Shown piece by piece: positions 1 through 12,113 of a stretch of DNA of 64,000 bases. Position 1 is the first letter of the stretch; the number at the start of each line of letters is the position of its first letter. The position numbers were made by a program, and so were the translations under genes. The DNA is from Brachypterus glaber (Eukaryota > Arthropoda > Insecta > Coleoptera > Kateretidae), in the NCBI GenBank assembly GCA_958510825.1, contig OY294044.1:78104895-78168894 (forward strand), given 5' to 3'. Under the pieces are notes generated by a model. That model was given only the letters and a program-made list of their open reading frames with translations. It searched no databases and was not told the DNA's origin.

Positions 1-1084
1 ATAACAACATTTTCAAATGCTATAATTTAAAGCTAAATATTATTTGGTGCTTTCCATGCATCTGCAATTTGAAGAAAGAACTAAATAAAATAAATAAAAA
101 AATTAGAAAATTTCTCTATCGTTGATTAGTTTTCAAGGTAATTAGGTCTTTATTGACTAGTAAACATTTCATTTTGATATCTTTTTAATAACTCCACAAA
201 TGGAGTAATTTGCCTACAGTGAAACACTCAGTCAAAGTAATCTAATCTAATCTAATCTAATATTGTTGATATACTTTGCACCCAATATACTACAATGTTC
301 TATAGAAAAATTGAATGAATCTGTTTAATTCTGCTGAAAAGTAACTTGATGTCTCATCTTTTTTAAGGATTACCAACTGAATAAAAAATGTAGAAAATAT
401 TGAAGGGCTTAAAAGATTACGGCGAAGATGATCTTCTCAAATGTCTACTTATCCATTCTTAAATTCTTAGTGTTTTCTACTTTATTTTTATGTCTTACTT
501 TAGAAATGTATTAAACGTAACCAAATATTTTAGTATTAGGTAGGTTAACCTACTGATTAAATTTTGTTTTAATTTTATGCAATCATTACAGGTACCTGTA
601 ATGATACCTAGGTATATTATGGTTTTACACAAGAAAATTAAATCCTTTAAGTAGATCTGGTTTTTAATTTTTCACCATTATAATATGTTTACATTGTAAA
701 CTTTACATAAAATAGGAATTTTTTAACGTGAGTAAATTTTAATTTACAGAATTTAAGAGACTAAGAATAATAAAGAGATTTTTCAGGAAAGTTTGTTTGG
801 AAATAAATCGAAACATGGCAAAACTCAGATATTTATAATTTACTGATAATTATCAGTGAACTTTAACGAATGAAATTAAAACTTAAAAAAAATGAGCGTC
901 ATTATGTCCCATGTTTACTTAATTTACTCAAAAATTCTCTCTAATTTTCTAATTTTCTTTCCGAATGTGCCATACTTTAAAGATTGAGTACTTATAAGCC
1001 AAAATTGTTAAATTAAAAAATTAGGCCCTTATCAGCTCTCTAAAATAGTAGGGCAACTATACAACCACAAACCATTCAGATGAA

Positions 1085-1310
1085 TGTCTAGGCATTACCC
1101 TATCTAAAACGCTTACATAGGATCAGCAAGTTAAAATTATCCTGCAAGGCCTTCTTTCCAAACTACAACCCCTACTAGGTATTCATAAAAGATAAATTCT
1201 TCTTTACAATCAAACTCTCAAGCCATTACATCTCCATGGAGTCCTACCTTGGAGTAGAGTCACCTTTAACAAAAAACTGCACATCTTAAATACTTAAAAT
1301 ATGCCTTTGA
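1085..1310 (+). pseudogene. Degraded Jockey-type LINE reverse transcriptase fragment
   Basis: Read with frameshifts and stops, this stretch gives CLGITLSKTLT, DQQVK, LLSKLQPLLG, ILLYNQTLKPL and VTFNKKL. These line up in order with YLGITLSKNLT, DQHVQ, LSKLYPLIG, LLLYNQTLKPV and ITLKKTL in the intact reverse transcriptase at 45683-47350. It is therefore the region just after the RT palm of the same LINE family, heavily mutated and without ends. No start, stop or catalytic block is present, so it is a dead fragment. Confidence 0.75.
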
Positions 1311-1812
1311 CTATCAAGATCATCGTGTGAGCTTATAGCAAACGAGCGAGAAAATTATACTTTCTTGGCGAGTTAGGTACACTATTTTTCCTACGCCCGG
1401 GCCCCTTTCCCCCAAAAAATATATTATTAAATTAATAACAAAAAAATATACATATATATTTAAGTATTTGTGAAAATATAAGCAAATTAGGATTTATTAT
1501 ATAAGAAAATTTATTATGAGAAAGCCGTGATGTCAACAAGGATCAAATTTCCTGAATTTCAGTGTATTTTTGTTAAAAATTAAAAAACTAGGATGCATTT
1601 CTGTATTTTTTAACTCTTTTTATGCCAATATGCAAAGTGAGATTTGGTGATTTTCATTTAATTTTGGAAAATTTACACAAAAGAGGATGATTTTAAACAA
1701 AATTTACCAAAGTTAGGTTATTAGCAGTGTGAAAATAGTTTTTTATGTAGCTACATTTTCTAGCTAGCTACAGTTGTTTTAAAATAGATTTCTTTGAAAT
1801 CTCTAAAAAATA

Positions 1813-2310
1813 TATACAAGGTTATTCAGAAATAAGTTCGAGAAATTTAAGAGGAAAAAAAGTTGCTATAGCGTTAGTCCGAAAATGAGCCCTAAGGGAG
1901 CTGCGGCCCTTCGAAGATGGACATATTGAACGGGGAACAAAAAAAGCATCAATAAAATTTTAATGCTGCAGGGCGATTCTTCATTTAAAACTAAGCAAAC
2001 AAATATTCTTCACCACAATACCTTAATTTAATATTAAAGGAGTAATAGCCTTTTTAAAAGTAACATTTTTATTGTCACAAAATGTTACTTTCTCTTAATC
2101 GCATTTTTTTTAAGCGGTTGCGGTCGCTCTAGCTTTAAGGGTAGAATAGTTATTAATTAAAAACTTTATTTTTATTGCAATTTTAAAGAGCTGTATCTCT
2201 CTTAGTACTTATTTCCGGACCAAACTTTATAGTTACAGTTTTTTTTCATATTTTTTAGAACTTAGAATCACCTCTTTAATTTCTCGATAATTTCTGAATA
2301 ACCCTGTATA
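1813..2310. repeat. Fold-back element, about 500 bp
   Basis: The left end (tatatacaaggttattcag) is matched in inverted orientation by the right end (ctgaataaccctgtata), and the similarity continues inward through a 'cgagaaatt' segment. The interior has a block of the type 'aagggagctgcggccctt', which resembles a block inside the larger fold-back at 27637-28791. No ORF. It is a non-autonomous inverted-repeat element of unknown superfamily. Confidence 0.6.
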
Positions 2311-2824
2311 TGGATAAATTCAGAAAAAATACAAAATATTTCATAAAATATGAGTTATTCGAAAACAGTTACGAAATGTGACGTTTCTGTTCAGAAAAGT
2401 ATTCATTTGCCCATAGAATTGTCAAAATTTAATTGTTTTCGAGGATTGTAAAAGCGAAAGTTAATTGTACGGAATTGTTGGCTTTCTTAGGAGGGGGGGG
2501 GGGTAGGAAAAAATTTTCCCACGTCTTCTGACTGACTAAGACTAAACCCTTTTCAGTTAAATGAGCCACAAGCTTCAAGCCTCTCTTAACTAAACCAAAT
2601 AAACTGGAAATAATGATGATAACTATATTTAAATATTACTATATTTGAATATGACGTTATACGTTGTATAAGCTTAAATCATTAAATTTAAATCTTAATA
2701 ATATGTTAAAAGAAATTTCTCATATTTGTTTACTATGACCCTCACAAGAATGACATGAAATACATTTTAGCATTTAAAAATTTTGATTTTAAATTCATAC
2801 AATGTGTCATATTTTTAAGCACTT

Positions 2825-3200
2825 ACTACACCGAAAAAAATGGTTGGGGCAACCAGTTTAATATTTAATATTTAAACAAATTGTTGTGCTTACCAGATCC
2901 TTAAAATCTAAGTTTTATTTCTGGTAATTACAAATTTTGTTATTCTCCTTATCAGATTCCTGGTATAACTATTGAACTCGCTGTCCCAACTGTATTGTTT
3001 TTCCAGCGTACTTCTAATGTTTTTGTGTTAATTTACTGAAAAAAGAAAAGATCAACAGTTAAAAACAAAACAACTATGATATTTTTCTGTTTGCTGCAAC
3101 TAGATCTTTAAAATACAAGTTTTTGTTCTGGCAACCACGACAACCTTTGTTGTTGCCCTTACCAGATTTCTGGTTGCCCCAACCAGATAATTTTTCAGTA
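2825..3200. repeat. Dispersed repeat rich in caaccag/accagat motifs
   Basis: Several versions of 'caaccag', 'ttaccagat' and 'tctggttgcc' occur on both strands, suggesting short internal inverted and direct repeats. A homologous repeat lies at about 37600-37715 and 41201-41290, where it is interrupted by a 3.5 kb insertion; this copy shows what the uninterrupted site looks like. No coding capacity seen. Confidence 0.55.
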
Positions 3201-3543
3201 GGCACGAATATTTTAAAACTTTTTTCATATAAATATAATAATAATTATTAATCATAATTATTGAAGTTTTTGATTGAAAATAATATGTTACTATAAAATA
3301 CAGACAGGGATTGCATTAAAGCTTTTATTTTTAAATTATTTAAAATAAATTGATTAAATATAAAATTTAAATTCAAACAATAATAACGTATTAATCCATT
3401 TTCATTATTCGAAATGTTTATTTTCATTTATAAAATTTGCGCAAACAACCACAATTAAAAGCAATCATTTATGCATAAACAAATATGCAATGCTCTACAT
3501 TTTATAGGAGAACCTTTGTTCTTTCTTAGGGGATCCAATATAG

Positions 3544-4622
3544 ACTGTAAAAAGTAAACTGAATATTCAGTTACAAATGGATAGGAAATTCTTATCCTAT
3601 CTCGGACAACATCCATAAACTCATGAGGCCTCATGAGAGCATCATGTTATGATTTCCACGTTTTGTACTCATACGAACATCATGATGAGCACATCTCATG
3701 ATTTTGTGATCATTTTATGAGTTTGTTATGAGTTTGTCATGAGGTGTATACATTTAACGTTAAATCATTAAATGATGTCATAATGACTTCCACGTGAAAA
3801 TGTTGCCCGGGACCCGATTGAGAACGTAATGTTTCAATTTCAGTGCACTTGACAGCGTTATGCTATAGGTGGCCCCACATGTTATTTCCTACCACTAATT
3901 AAACTTATTAAACAAATAAAGTCGCCTTCTAGGAATACTAGTATTAAAATGCAGCTGTCTTTATAAGGATATACTACTAGTAATAACTAGTAATTAACTT
4001 ACTGGTCAGCTAATTCGATACACATTATCGGATTGGTATGGATATCTGGAGGCTTTAGCCTAGAGGAACTAGTTCCTCCAGTCATCTTGGGGAATATTTC
4101 CACTGGGAAGTTCCCAGTGGGAACATCCCGGTGTTGAAAATGGACTCGTGTGAGGTCTTAGGGGGTCGATTTTTTCGTTATTTTTTTGGTATCTCTTCGC
4201 GTTTTCAAGATATGAGCAAAAAGGTGTGTGTATGTGATCTTTTTAAGCAGGGTAATTTCCTTTCTTTTTTTTTATTTTAAATTTTTCGGTCAATTTAAAT
4301 TTCGCGGTTAATTTAAAGTTTGCGCATGCGCATTCCGTAGACCGCTGCTAGATCTTCATGACATGATCTCGTAATGACTTTACAATGAGTCATCTGTATG
4401 CGTTCATGAACTCAGAGAAAATCATTAAATGATGTCATAATGACTTCCACGTGAAATAGCAAATGTCCGGGATCCTTTTACTTTAATAAATATGTAAATA
4501 TTAAAGTACGTGACTTTAGAACTATAGTGTTTTTATCAAAAATTAAAGTACAGTTGTACAGGATCATAACTTCCCATCCATTTGTAACTAAATATTCAAT
4601 ACTAGCGTTTATTACTTTAAAA
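3544..4622. repeat. Fold-back element A of the 'actgtaaaaagtaaa' family, about 1.1 kb
   Basis: The left end begins actgtaaaaagtaaactgaa and continues through 'cagttacaaatggatagga'. The right end carries the inverse, 'tcccatccatttgtaact', preceded by 'ggatcataactt'. The interior has two copies of a 'catgatgtcataatgac'-like segment (about 3770 and 4432), one at each side, and short repeated atga/catga words at 3620-3745. The same termini occur in 5424-5976. No ORF. The right limit is approximate. Confidence 0.6.
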
Positions 4623-4871
4623 ACTTAAATTAGTAATATTGACGAGCCATAGGCATAATTAAGCAAAAAATTTGAGTAAAAGCAAGTTTAGTTTTCGTGT
4701 AAAATCAATTTTTCTACTAATATTTAATACAAAAGGAATAGATTTAGTGATTTTCCAGATAAAGACAAATCTGAAACAAAATTTTATTTAAAAAATGACT
4801 AAAGATGTCAAAATTCGACAAAAACTTAGGATAATACACATAATTTAATGGATAATCCAAATATGTAAAAA

Positions 4872-5060
4872 TATACAGGGTGTTCCGTTTAAAAATCAAA
4901 AGTAAGGGTCGTTTTCGTTTAAACCGGAAGTGAAAAAAAAAATAAGTAAGGTGATATAATTTAAAATATAGTCTTATAGACACCCTCTAAATTTCATTTT
5001 TTTATCTCTACGAATAAAAAAGTTACAGGGGCGAGCCACCTTTAAAAAACACCCGGTATA
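4872..5060. repeat. Small MITE-like element with atacagggtgtt ends
   Basis: Starts tatacagggtgtt and ends aacacccggtata, an imperfect 13-bp terminal inverted repeat enclosing about 190 bp. A segment starting 'acagggttatttt' at 6061 and ending 'caccctaggt' near 6239 may be a distant relative. No coding content; ORFs across it are chance. Confidence 0.5.
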
Positions 5061-5423
5061 CTGTTATAACTTCTACACATGTATGGGAAAATGTTAAAAC
5101 AGATGTACGGTTTTTTTTTTCAATTATTTTTTACAGTACACAGATCTGCGAAGAGTATAATAATAAAATTTGTTTTAAAACATTTAATTTCCACTATTTC
5201 AGCAAAATTGCATTTGTTTTATTTATTCAATATCGATCAGATTTGTATTATGTTTCAAGTAATTAATTAATTCTGTGCAAATTAATTTAATTTTAAAAAT
5301 ACTATACATAAAATTATTATACTCCTCGCAGCTTTATATGTACATGCACATGTGAACCTGTGCATGCACCGTAGAGGAATATTTTTTAGTTAAAATGCAA
5401 TAAAAACTACTGGTCGTTACTAA

Positions 5424-5976
5424 CACTGTAAAAAGTAAACTGTTCAGTTACAAAGTGATAGGAAATCGAAAGTTATTATCCTACACTTAAATTTTTATTA
5501 AAAACACGCAACATATTTACAACAAGTTAATCTAATAAAGGCTAAACCCCCTTACAAAATTAATATTTTAATCACAGCTACCATCAGAACTCCATTTAGC
5601 CTTGTGGAAATGAATCCAAGTACTGATGATGCCAGTTAGGATGTTGACAATTGGAGTTCTAATGGTAGCTGTGATTAAAATATTAATTGTATAAGGTTGT
5701 TTAGCCAAATTTATTAGATTACCATTAGGGAACGTTCAAATATTACGTAGCCCTCCTAGGGGAGGGGGGTCATTTTGGAGTGTTACGCCCATGTTAATGG
5801 TATCAAAAATAGTCGTATGCAAAAATTTAAAATTTTGTCCCTCCCTGTTAATTATTTCCTGGTCGGCTCGTTTTGGAAATATAGAGTTTTTAACAAAAAT
5901 TAAAGTACATTTGTATAGGATCATAACTTCCGATTTTCTATCCATTTGTAACTGATTATTAACTTTACTTTTTACA
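5424..5976. repeat. Fold-back element B of the 'actgtaaaaagtaaa' family
   Basis: The left end actgtaaaaagtaaactg and the right end, inverse of tgtaaaaagtaaagtt, are followed on both sides by matching blocks (cagttacaaa, gatagga, ttatgatccta-like, tttttgttaaaaac-like). A second inverted repeat lies inside: about 5555-5593 against 5651-5690, built on 'atggtagctgtgattaaaa'. The start of another MITE family (gggaacgttcaaatattacg) appears at 5728, so at least one further insertion is nested here. Confidence 0.6.
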
Positions 5977-6559
5977 ATTAATTATTTCAGCGCTTTCACC
6001 AAAATTGTAAATAATTATAATTATTTGCAATTTTGGCGAAGGCGCACATAAGGAGAATATACAGGGTTATTTTTTTAAATGGTACACCCCCGTAACTTTT
6101 AAACGGAATGAGATATAAGCTTCAAATTTAAAATATTTATATCACAAAATAAAAAACTATCATTTGCCAAATTTATCAATTTTTTAAGGCGGCTCCAGGC
6201 GGGCAATGGGGGACAATATTTTAAATAGCACCCTAGGTCTTGTGAAACGTCATTTTAAAGAGCTTAAAATTATCTACATATTTAACTGTGTAACTAGTTT
6301 TTAATATTTTTTTTAAGATTTTTTTTTCTTCAAAATTATTTAAATTTTTTATATCTTGTGCATAAATATTGAAAATTTTACATGAAAATGATAAATAATT
6401 AGTCTTAACATGATAATACACCATTTTGACTAGTTTGACCTTTTTCATAAATTTTTAAGAAAAAAAAATATTCAAAAATAAATAGTTACATAGTTAAATA
6501 GAATTTTAAACCCTTTAAAATGAGTAATCACAAAATATATAATATTGTCCCCCACCCAA

Positions 6560-6775
6560 AACCGGTCTGATGTAATTTCCGAAACCGGTGAACCGAAAAC
6601 CGGTTATTGGCTATGGTTTTCCATCTCTAATTGTTTTTGTTTAGAGGATTTAGTTAACTGTTAACCACGCCGTGTGCAATAAAATTTGCAAGGAATCCGT
6701 CTCTATATCATTGTTAAAAACGTGATCCAATAAATATTTATAATTTTTTAAGTATTACGTAACATTTTTATTGAG
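6560..6775. repeat. Partial copy of the 'gaacgttcaagtattacgtaa' MITE
   Basis: Contains the interior of the family seen complete at 23138-23564: 'aaaccggtctgatgtaattt', 'aaaaccggttattggctatgg', 'atcattgttaaaaacgtgat', then 'ttttaagtattacgtaac'. The first terminus is missing here; a stray terminus of the family lies at 5728. Truncated and diverged. Confidence 0.6.
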
Positions 6776-7832
6776 CATAATTTTTGGCTTTTTTCTATTT
6801 AAATTAGATTTGTTGAATAAGTGCTTATTTTTATAGAGTAATATTCACCGAATGAGAAAAATATGCATTTTTTCCTTTTCATTGTCTCAAAGAGGTCTAC
6901 TCGTAGCTCCAAAATGCATATAAATTTTTTTTGTAGCGAATAATTTGGACTTTCTTTTGGTTTAATATTTTTTCTTCATGCGAAAATTAGAAATCAAATT
7001 TTTGTCCCTTATTCCACCATAAAAATTCTTTATGTAAATAGTAATGCAAAATCTACAATAAATATATGTACCTATATAGAATTTTGATACCAAAATTCTG
7101 AAGTAGGAGTAAATTCTACAACACAATTTCTATTTATTTAATAGCAATATCGGGGCACTTAAACCGGGTAGTATAAGCTTCTTACGAAGTTTAAAGGAAG
7201 TCTCGAAATCTTGTTCCGCCGCCTGCACCACCCCACTGCCCCTTTTTAAGACGAAACACTTAAGTTGATGCAAATTTAATGCGAGATAGACTCGAAGATT
7301 GCCCCAAGGGGATCACCACACGAAGAGAAAGAATATCCAGAATCAATTAAAAAGTGTTTTCATTGTAGACCATATTTCAAGTGATCCCTCATTTGAAAGG
7401 GTTTTTGCTTCTGGTTCGGTGTTTTGTGTTTGAAGTTGGGTTATTCGACATTTATTTCATTCAACATATTTTTAATGAACTTCAGCTCTCTTTGGAAGCC
7501 TGATCTGAACCAGGTCCATATTAACTTTGTGTATTGTTGCTTGACGTTTTATCACTTTTTATAATGACTTCTTTGATTTTTGTATTCTTAAAAAAAATGA
7601 CAATCAGCAATGCTTTTGCTCAATAACAAAAATTTATAAAAATAAGAATGAAATTTGATAAAAAGTAAAAAAAACAATACAAAAAGTTTATATGGACTCG
7701 GGCCAATTGGAAAAAAATGAAGTCAAGAAACGCTAATCCAGTTTTTAGAAACAAGAAATGAAAAAAAACTTCAAATAAGCTTAGGAGGAATAACTTGACA
7801 TATTTAAACTTATATATAGGTTCCCCTTCGTC

Positions 7833-9055
7833 GTATCAGAACAACAAGGTTTCAACTGACATTGTGAGATTGCAGTAATTGTCAGTATATTTTCAGTAGT
7901 AATATCATAAGTGCATGTTGAATTATCGACAATTTTTTGACTGTATTAAAAAAATATTTTGCTTGGCAATTTCCTTCAGCAAAATGTTTTTTTATATACA
8001 GTAAAAAAATTATGTATAATTCAACATGCACAAATGGTATTTTGAAAGACTATTTCACAAACAAAATAAGGAAGTACATAATTTTACCATGTTTAATTTT
8101 GTTTCGTATTTAAATTAAAAATTTAAGAACTAAACAACAATATTACCTACCAACTATAATTAAAAATTTAAATCTAAAATTTGCCGCCCTTTTTAAAATC
8201 ACTATGTTCACTTGTTCGCGAATGTCTAAACTTTGCTTGAGGGATATTTTATGCTTGAGATTATTCCAATAAATTAGTTTTTATCATATATTTTAGCATT
8301 TAAATGAATATCATTACTGGTTTTGTTTAAAAAGTTTAGTTTTCAACTGAAAAGAAGTAAAATAACGGGTGTTTCCACCCGTAAAAAAACAATTTGCAAT
8401 CGGTTTTTAATAAAGTTTGGCAACGTTGTACTGGTACCAGCTCAGTCATTTGATGTTTTGATTTCCGTCAATTAAAAGAAGTAAATTATTTACTTTTACT
8501 GTAAATATATTTTTAATAAATAAGTGTTTAAATTAGTTTTGAGTGGCCTGTTTTTAATACCAAGATTCAATTAAATAAATTAAAATTTATGAATATCAGT
8601 GATTTAAAGCTTTTAAGATATAAAATGTATAAAATATATTATCTGAAATTAATTAGGGTTTATATCTAGGATATTTTGGTAATAAAATAAGCATCAATAA
8701 AAATAAATCAACTAAAAGTAAGCTTCACAGATTAAAAATACATTTTGCAAAAATATAATATTTATTAAGATGTCAGTAACTGTAATTCTTGTTTCCATGT
8801 TAACCAAGTGATAATTGCACTTGCGCAAAAATTATCAGATTCATTTTGACAAGACACTAAAAATGCAAGGTTTTATTGTTTGTGAAATAGTCTATGATAA
8901 ATTTAAAATTCTTTAAAATTTTTATAGATACGGATTGCATTATTTTCGTTATTTGTTAAATTTATAAGTAACAGCGTTTAAAGTTTATTTTACAGAATAT
9001 ACTGACAATTACTGAAATCTCACAATGTCAGTTGAAACCTTGTTGTTCTGATACA
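7833..9055. repeat. Fold-back element, 1.2 kb, TIR about 60 bp, internally nested
   Basis: The left end 'gtatcagaacaacaaggttt' continues through 'caactgacattgtgagatt' and 'cagtaattgtcagtatat'. The exact inverse closes the element near 9055. Two further inverted pairs lie inside: 'agtgcatgttgaattat' (about 7911) with its inverse near 8017-8032, and 'actatttcacaaaca' (about 8051) with its inverse near 8880. No transposase ORF, so it is non-autonomous. Confidence 0.75.
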
Positions 9056-9059
9056 ACGC

Positions 9060-11185
9060 CTTGACGGCGAAAGGTTATGACGTCACTCATGTGAGTAAAA
9101 TCAAAGATATTTCGCTCAAAATAAAAATCAACAAGTCTCAGATATTTTTCCAGAAAATATTATTTTCAGAGTTATCGAATTTATTCAATTTAAAAATTTC
9201 ACTTAAGATTTAGTTAGCAGATATTACTTCTCTGTGTGTAAACTCGAAGATTTACTCTAGGGGATTCCACAGTTCTATCGATTGAACGTCCTTTTTAATT
9301 TTTAAAATCGTGATTTAATACTCCGACTCGGGTGTTTAATACTTTAAGTGGAAGTTTTTTACAGAGAAAGTTTGACTTGATATTAACAGTCAATTTTGTA
9401 CTTTTTACGATTTGTGAAATTGATTATAAATTCTGATTCATCATCATTAACCAATCAGTATCAACTAGAAACACAAGATAAAGTTTAACTTTAAAACTTA
9501 TCACTTCTGAATGAAACCGATATCAATATCGCGATATTTGATTTTAAATTACTCTATGTAAAAGATTTTTTTTTTTTCAAAAATATGATTTTACTCCGGT
9601 TTTAAGTGTAATACAAAAAAATTTTATTGAGAAAGTTTTGCCTGATTTTAGCACGACCATTCTTTTGGAACCGGTACAGAGTACCACAAAAAAAGTTAAA
9701 TGAAACAGAAAAAGATCCTATATCGTATTATCAAAAGTTACTCTTTAAGTCCCGATAATATTTTTTAGACTTTTTCTGTTTTTTATAGTTTTTTATTGGT
9801 TTTTAGTTTTTTTTTTGTATTTTATATGTGTTTTAATATGGACATAACTTTGGAAAACGATCGGGTGGGATTTGCATTCAGTAGATCAATAACACCAAAA
9901 CATGCAGGAATCCGAATCCGAAAGACGTTTTTGACGCAATTTTTGTTCATCTGACGCCTAACAGGGAAAAGCCGTGTTTTTTTGTATAAATTTAAAAATA
10001 AACTATTAAAAAATTCAGATTGCATAAAAAGTTATTTCATTAGGGATTATGAATTAAAAAAAAATATCTTACCATCGGATTTTTTAATTAAAATACAGGC
10101 TCGTACAATTGTGTCACGTCAGTTCTGTCCCGTCATGACGGGACATAACGCGTCAGTTACAAAGAAATTATTATGTTTCCAAATAATGAAATAAAGTTTA
10201 GGCTAACCAAGTACATCATGTGTCGACATCGTATAATTTTTTTTAACTATGTAGTCTCATAAAATTAACAGAGTTTTAAACAAACGTGAGCAAGTGTCGA
10301 ATGATGGGTGTTTTTTGTCCCATCAGTTAGACCCATTAAAGTTGCTGTAGAAAGAAAACTATCATTGGCTCAATGATACTTAAAATGAGCAAAGAGTTTC
10401 TATTGCAAGTAATATACATAAAAAAAAAACATTTAGTTTTAGATTGAGAGATAATTGTGTTCCAAGTGTCAAAATATCCCGTCAGTTACCAAAAGAGCTG
10501 AGCAGTCAATTTTGTACTTTGATTATTCCGATTCGTGATTAATTATAGATCCGATTCATCAAAATTTACAAATAAAAACACAAGATAAGTTTAACTTTAA
10601 ACTTCTATCGTGCACTCTGGTCCATTGTTTTAACGTTCTATTTGAATTTCTGCATCTTAAAGTGAATAGACTGTTTTTTTATTTTAAATCCATACACATA
10701 AAAGACTTCTTGTTTGACACACGGATATGTGGCTATGAAAAATATGTGAAGAATGTGTGTGCCTCTCACTTGCTCGCACGCACGCCTTATGACGTAAAGA
10801 AGGGAGTGCGCTGGCCGTTCCGTGATACCTCCCCCTTTCGTCGGAGCTTTCTTACTGTATAGTAGACAATACTTATTTTTACATTTTTAAAAATCATTTA
10901 AATTACATTTAATGTTTGCAAACATAATGATACAAAAAAAAAATATGCAACTCTATTATCCTAAGAAGCTTTTTCATTTATAACTAACTACTACATTTTA
11001 TCATTTATACTTTTTCACAATTTAAAACTTACGAAACAGTCCTAACCATGTAAAAACCATAAATTAGATAAAAACCAATTATTTCTGACCAAAAATCAAG
11101 TACCTTTTTAATCTAATGAAAGAAATCCTTCTGATTTTTCTAAATGATCAGAAACAACTTGTTTTTTTCTGTACGTACTTGAAAC
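9060..11185. other. No gene recognised
   Basis: AT-rich sequence with only short chance ORFs. Visible items are a perfect 18-base palindrome gtcccgtcatgacgggac near 10127-10144, and a GC-richer 80-base patch at 10780-10860 of no recognised identity. No splice-bounded frame resembling an HMX N-terminus was found, although a first exon could lie here unrecognised. Confidence 0.4.
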
Positions 11186-11188
11186 AAT

Positions 11189-11275
11189 AAATAGTATTGT
11201 ATGATACAAGGACAAAGCTCCGAGCTCTAATGAAAATCGCCCTAAAAACAGTTTTCGTCCTTGTATCATACACTA
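11189..11275. repeat. Short palindrome with 'aatagt' ends
   Basis: 'aatagtattgtatgatacaa' plus 'ggac' is answered by 'gtccttgtatcatacactat' plus 't' after a loop of about 33 bases. The ends (aatagt/actatt) match those of the larger palindromes at 12303, 12899, 13263, 41742 and 44490. It lies roughly 600 bp upstream of the first recognised Hmx exon. Confidence 0.6.
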
Positions 11276-11409
11276 TTTTTTATTCGGATGTAATATATTA
11301 ATAAATGCCACGAAATACCTAACTCATATATTAATACATGCCACGAAATACATTTGTATTTTTGACAACCAATTTGAAGTTCACATTCAAATGTCTACAG
11401 CTTCAATTA

Positions 11410-11624
11410 CAGTGGGTTAGGCTAAATGTGACACCCAGGGTAATTGTGACATGTCCTGTTATAATTCTTCTATACAAGTTTAAATCAAATCGAAATTTTA
11501 CGCGAAATATTTAATACTGTCAAAAACCTAATGCCAGGGTTGGATTGGATATAAACTAGTTTAGAAGAATTATAACAGGACATGTCACAATTACCCTGGG
11601 TGTCACATTTAGCCTAACCCACTG
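11410..11624. mobile_element. Tc1/mariner-type MITE, 215 bp, with TA flanks
   Basis: The terminal inverted repeats start CAGTGGGTTAGGCTAAATGT and are identical for 63 bp, with further imperfect pairing inward. The element is flanked by TA on both sides (11408-11409 and 11625-11626), the target duplication expected of Tc1/mariner transposition. It has no ORF, so it is non-autonomous. The perfect TIR identity suggests either recent insertion or arm homogenisation. It ends 240 bp before the Hmx exon at 11865. Confidence 0.85.
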
Positions 11625-11864
11625 TAACCAATTAACTTCAACTATTTTACTTTTGCGGCCTAGGCCGAAAAATTAAACTCTACAGGTTTATTATACAAAA
11701 AGTGACGCTTTTAGATACAGTAGAATAAAAAAATTATAAATTGCTTTAACATTTTTATTAATAATATAAGTTGCTACTAATTATAATGTAATTTTTGGAA
11801 AAAAAAAATGTTCCTTTATTAAATTCTGGAAGTATGTTATTGAATTTTCTTTCTGTATTTTCAG

Positions 11865-12013
11865 GTTAGGACTCATGTCACACTTCGGAGCTTTAGCGGC
11901 GGCAAGTAGTAGATATGCAGCTTTGTGCGGAGGTACGACGGACCCTAGGACGTTACCATGGTATTGGGGCAGAATACCATCGCAGATTCATCAGGATAAA
12001 TCTAGTCCAAACG
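11865..12013 (+). CDS. Hmx: Hmx homeobox gene, upstream coding exon
   Basis: A pyrimidine-rich tract ending ttctgtattttcag sits immediately before 11865, and the exon ends at 12013 before gtaag, a strong donor. The frame reads LGLMSHFGALAAASSRYAAL followed by a segment with DPRTLPWYWGRIPSQIHQDK and SSPN. The last base (g) is the first base of a split codon completed by 'gt' at 17235-17236 to give glycine, in frame with the homeodomain exon. If translation starts at ATG 11875, the two exons encode 319 residues. The acceptor at 11864 implies a preceding exon, which could be coding (with two bases of a codon) or 5' UTR. HMX proteins usually carry a short repressor-type motif near the N-terminus, and none is seen here, so an upstream coding exon is likely. 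The peptide itself is not strongly conserved; assignment rests on phase, splice sites and order. Confidence 0.8.
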
Positions 12014-12113
12014 GTAAGATTTAAATTAGTTTTGAAATAAAGTACATAATAAAGTAGATTATGATAGAAAATACATATTTCATCCCTTGGTTTAGCTGCA
12101 AAGTACGAAAACG

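Noticed and set aside
239..262. Telomere-like (TAATC)n run
   Set aside because: Only four units of TAATC; insect telomeres are usually TTAGG, and the run is embedded in ordinary sequence.
10127..10144. Regulatory operator at the perfect 18-base palindrome
   Set aside because: Isolated, with no gene nearby and no second copy found in the window.
10662..10862. 66-residue ORF as a possible Hmx first exon
   Set aside because: No HMX-like motif and no suitable donor in the required phase; composition looks random.
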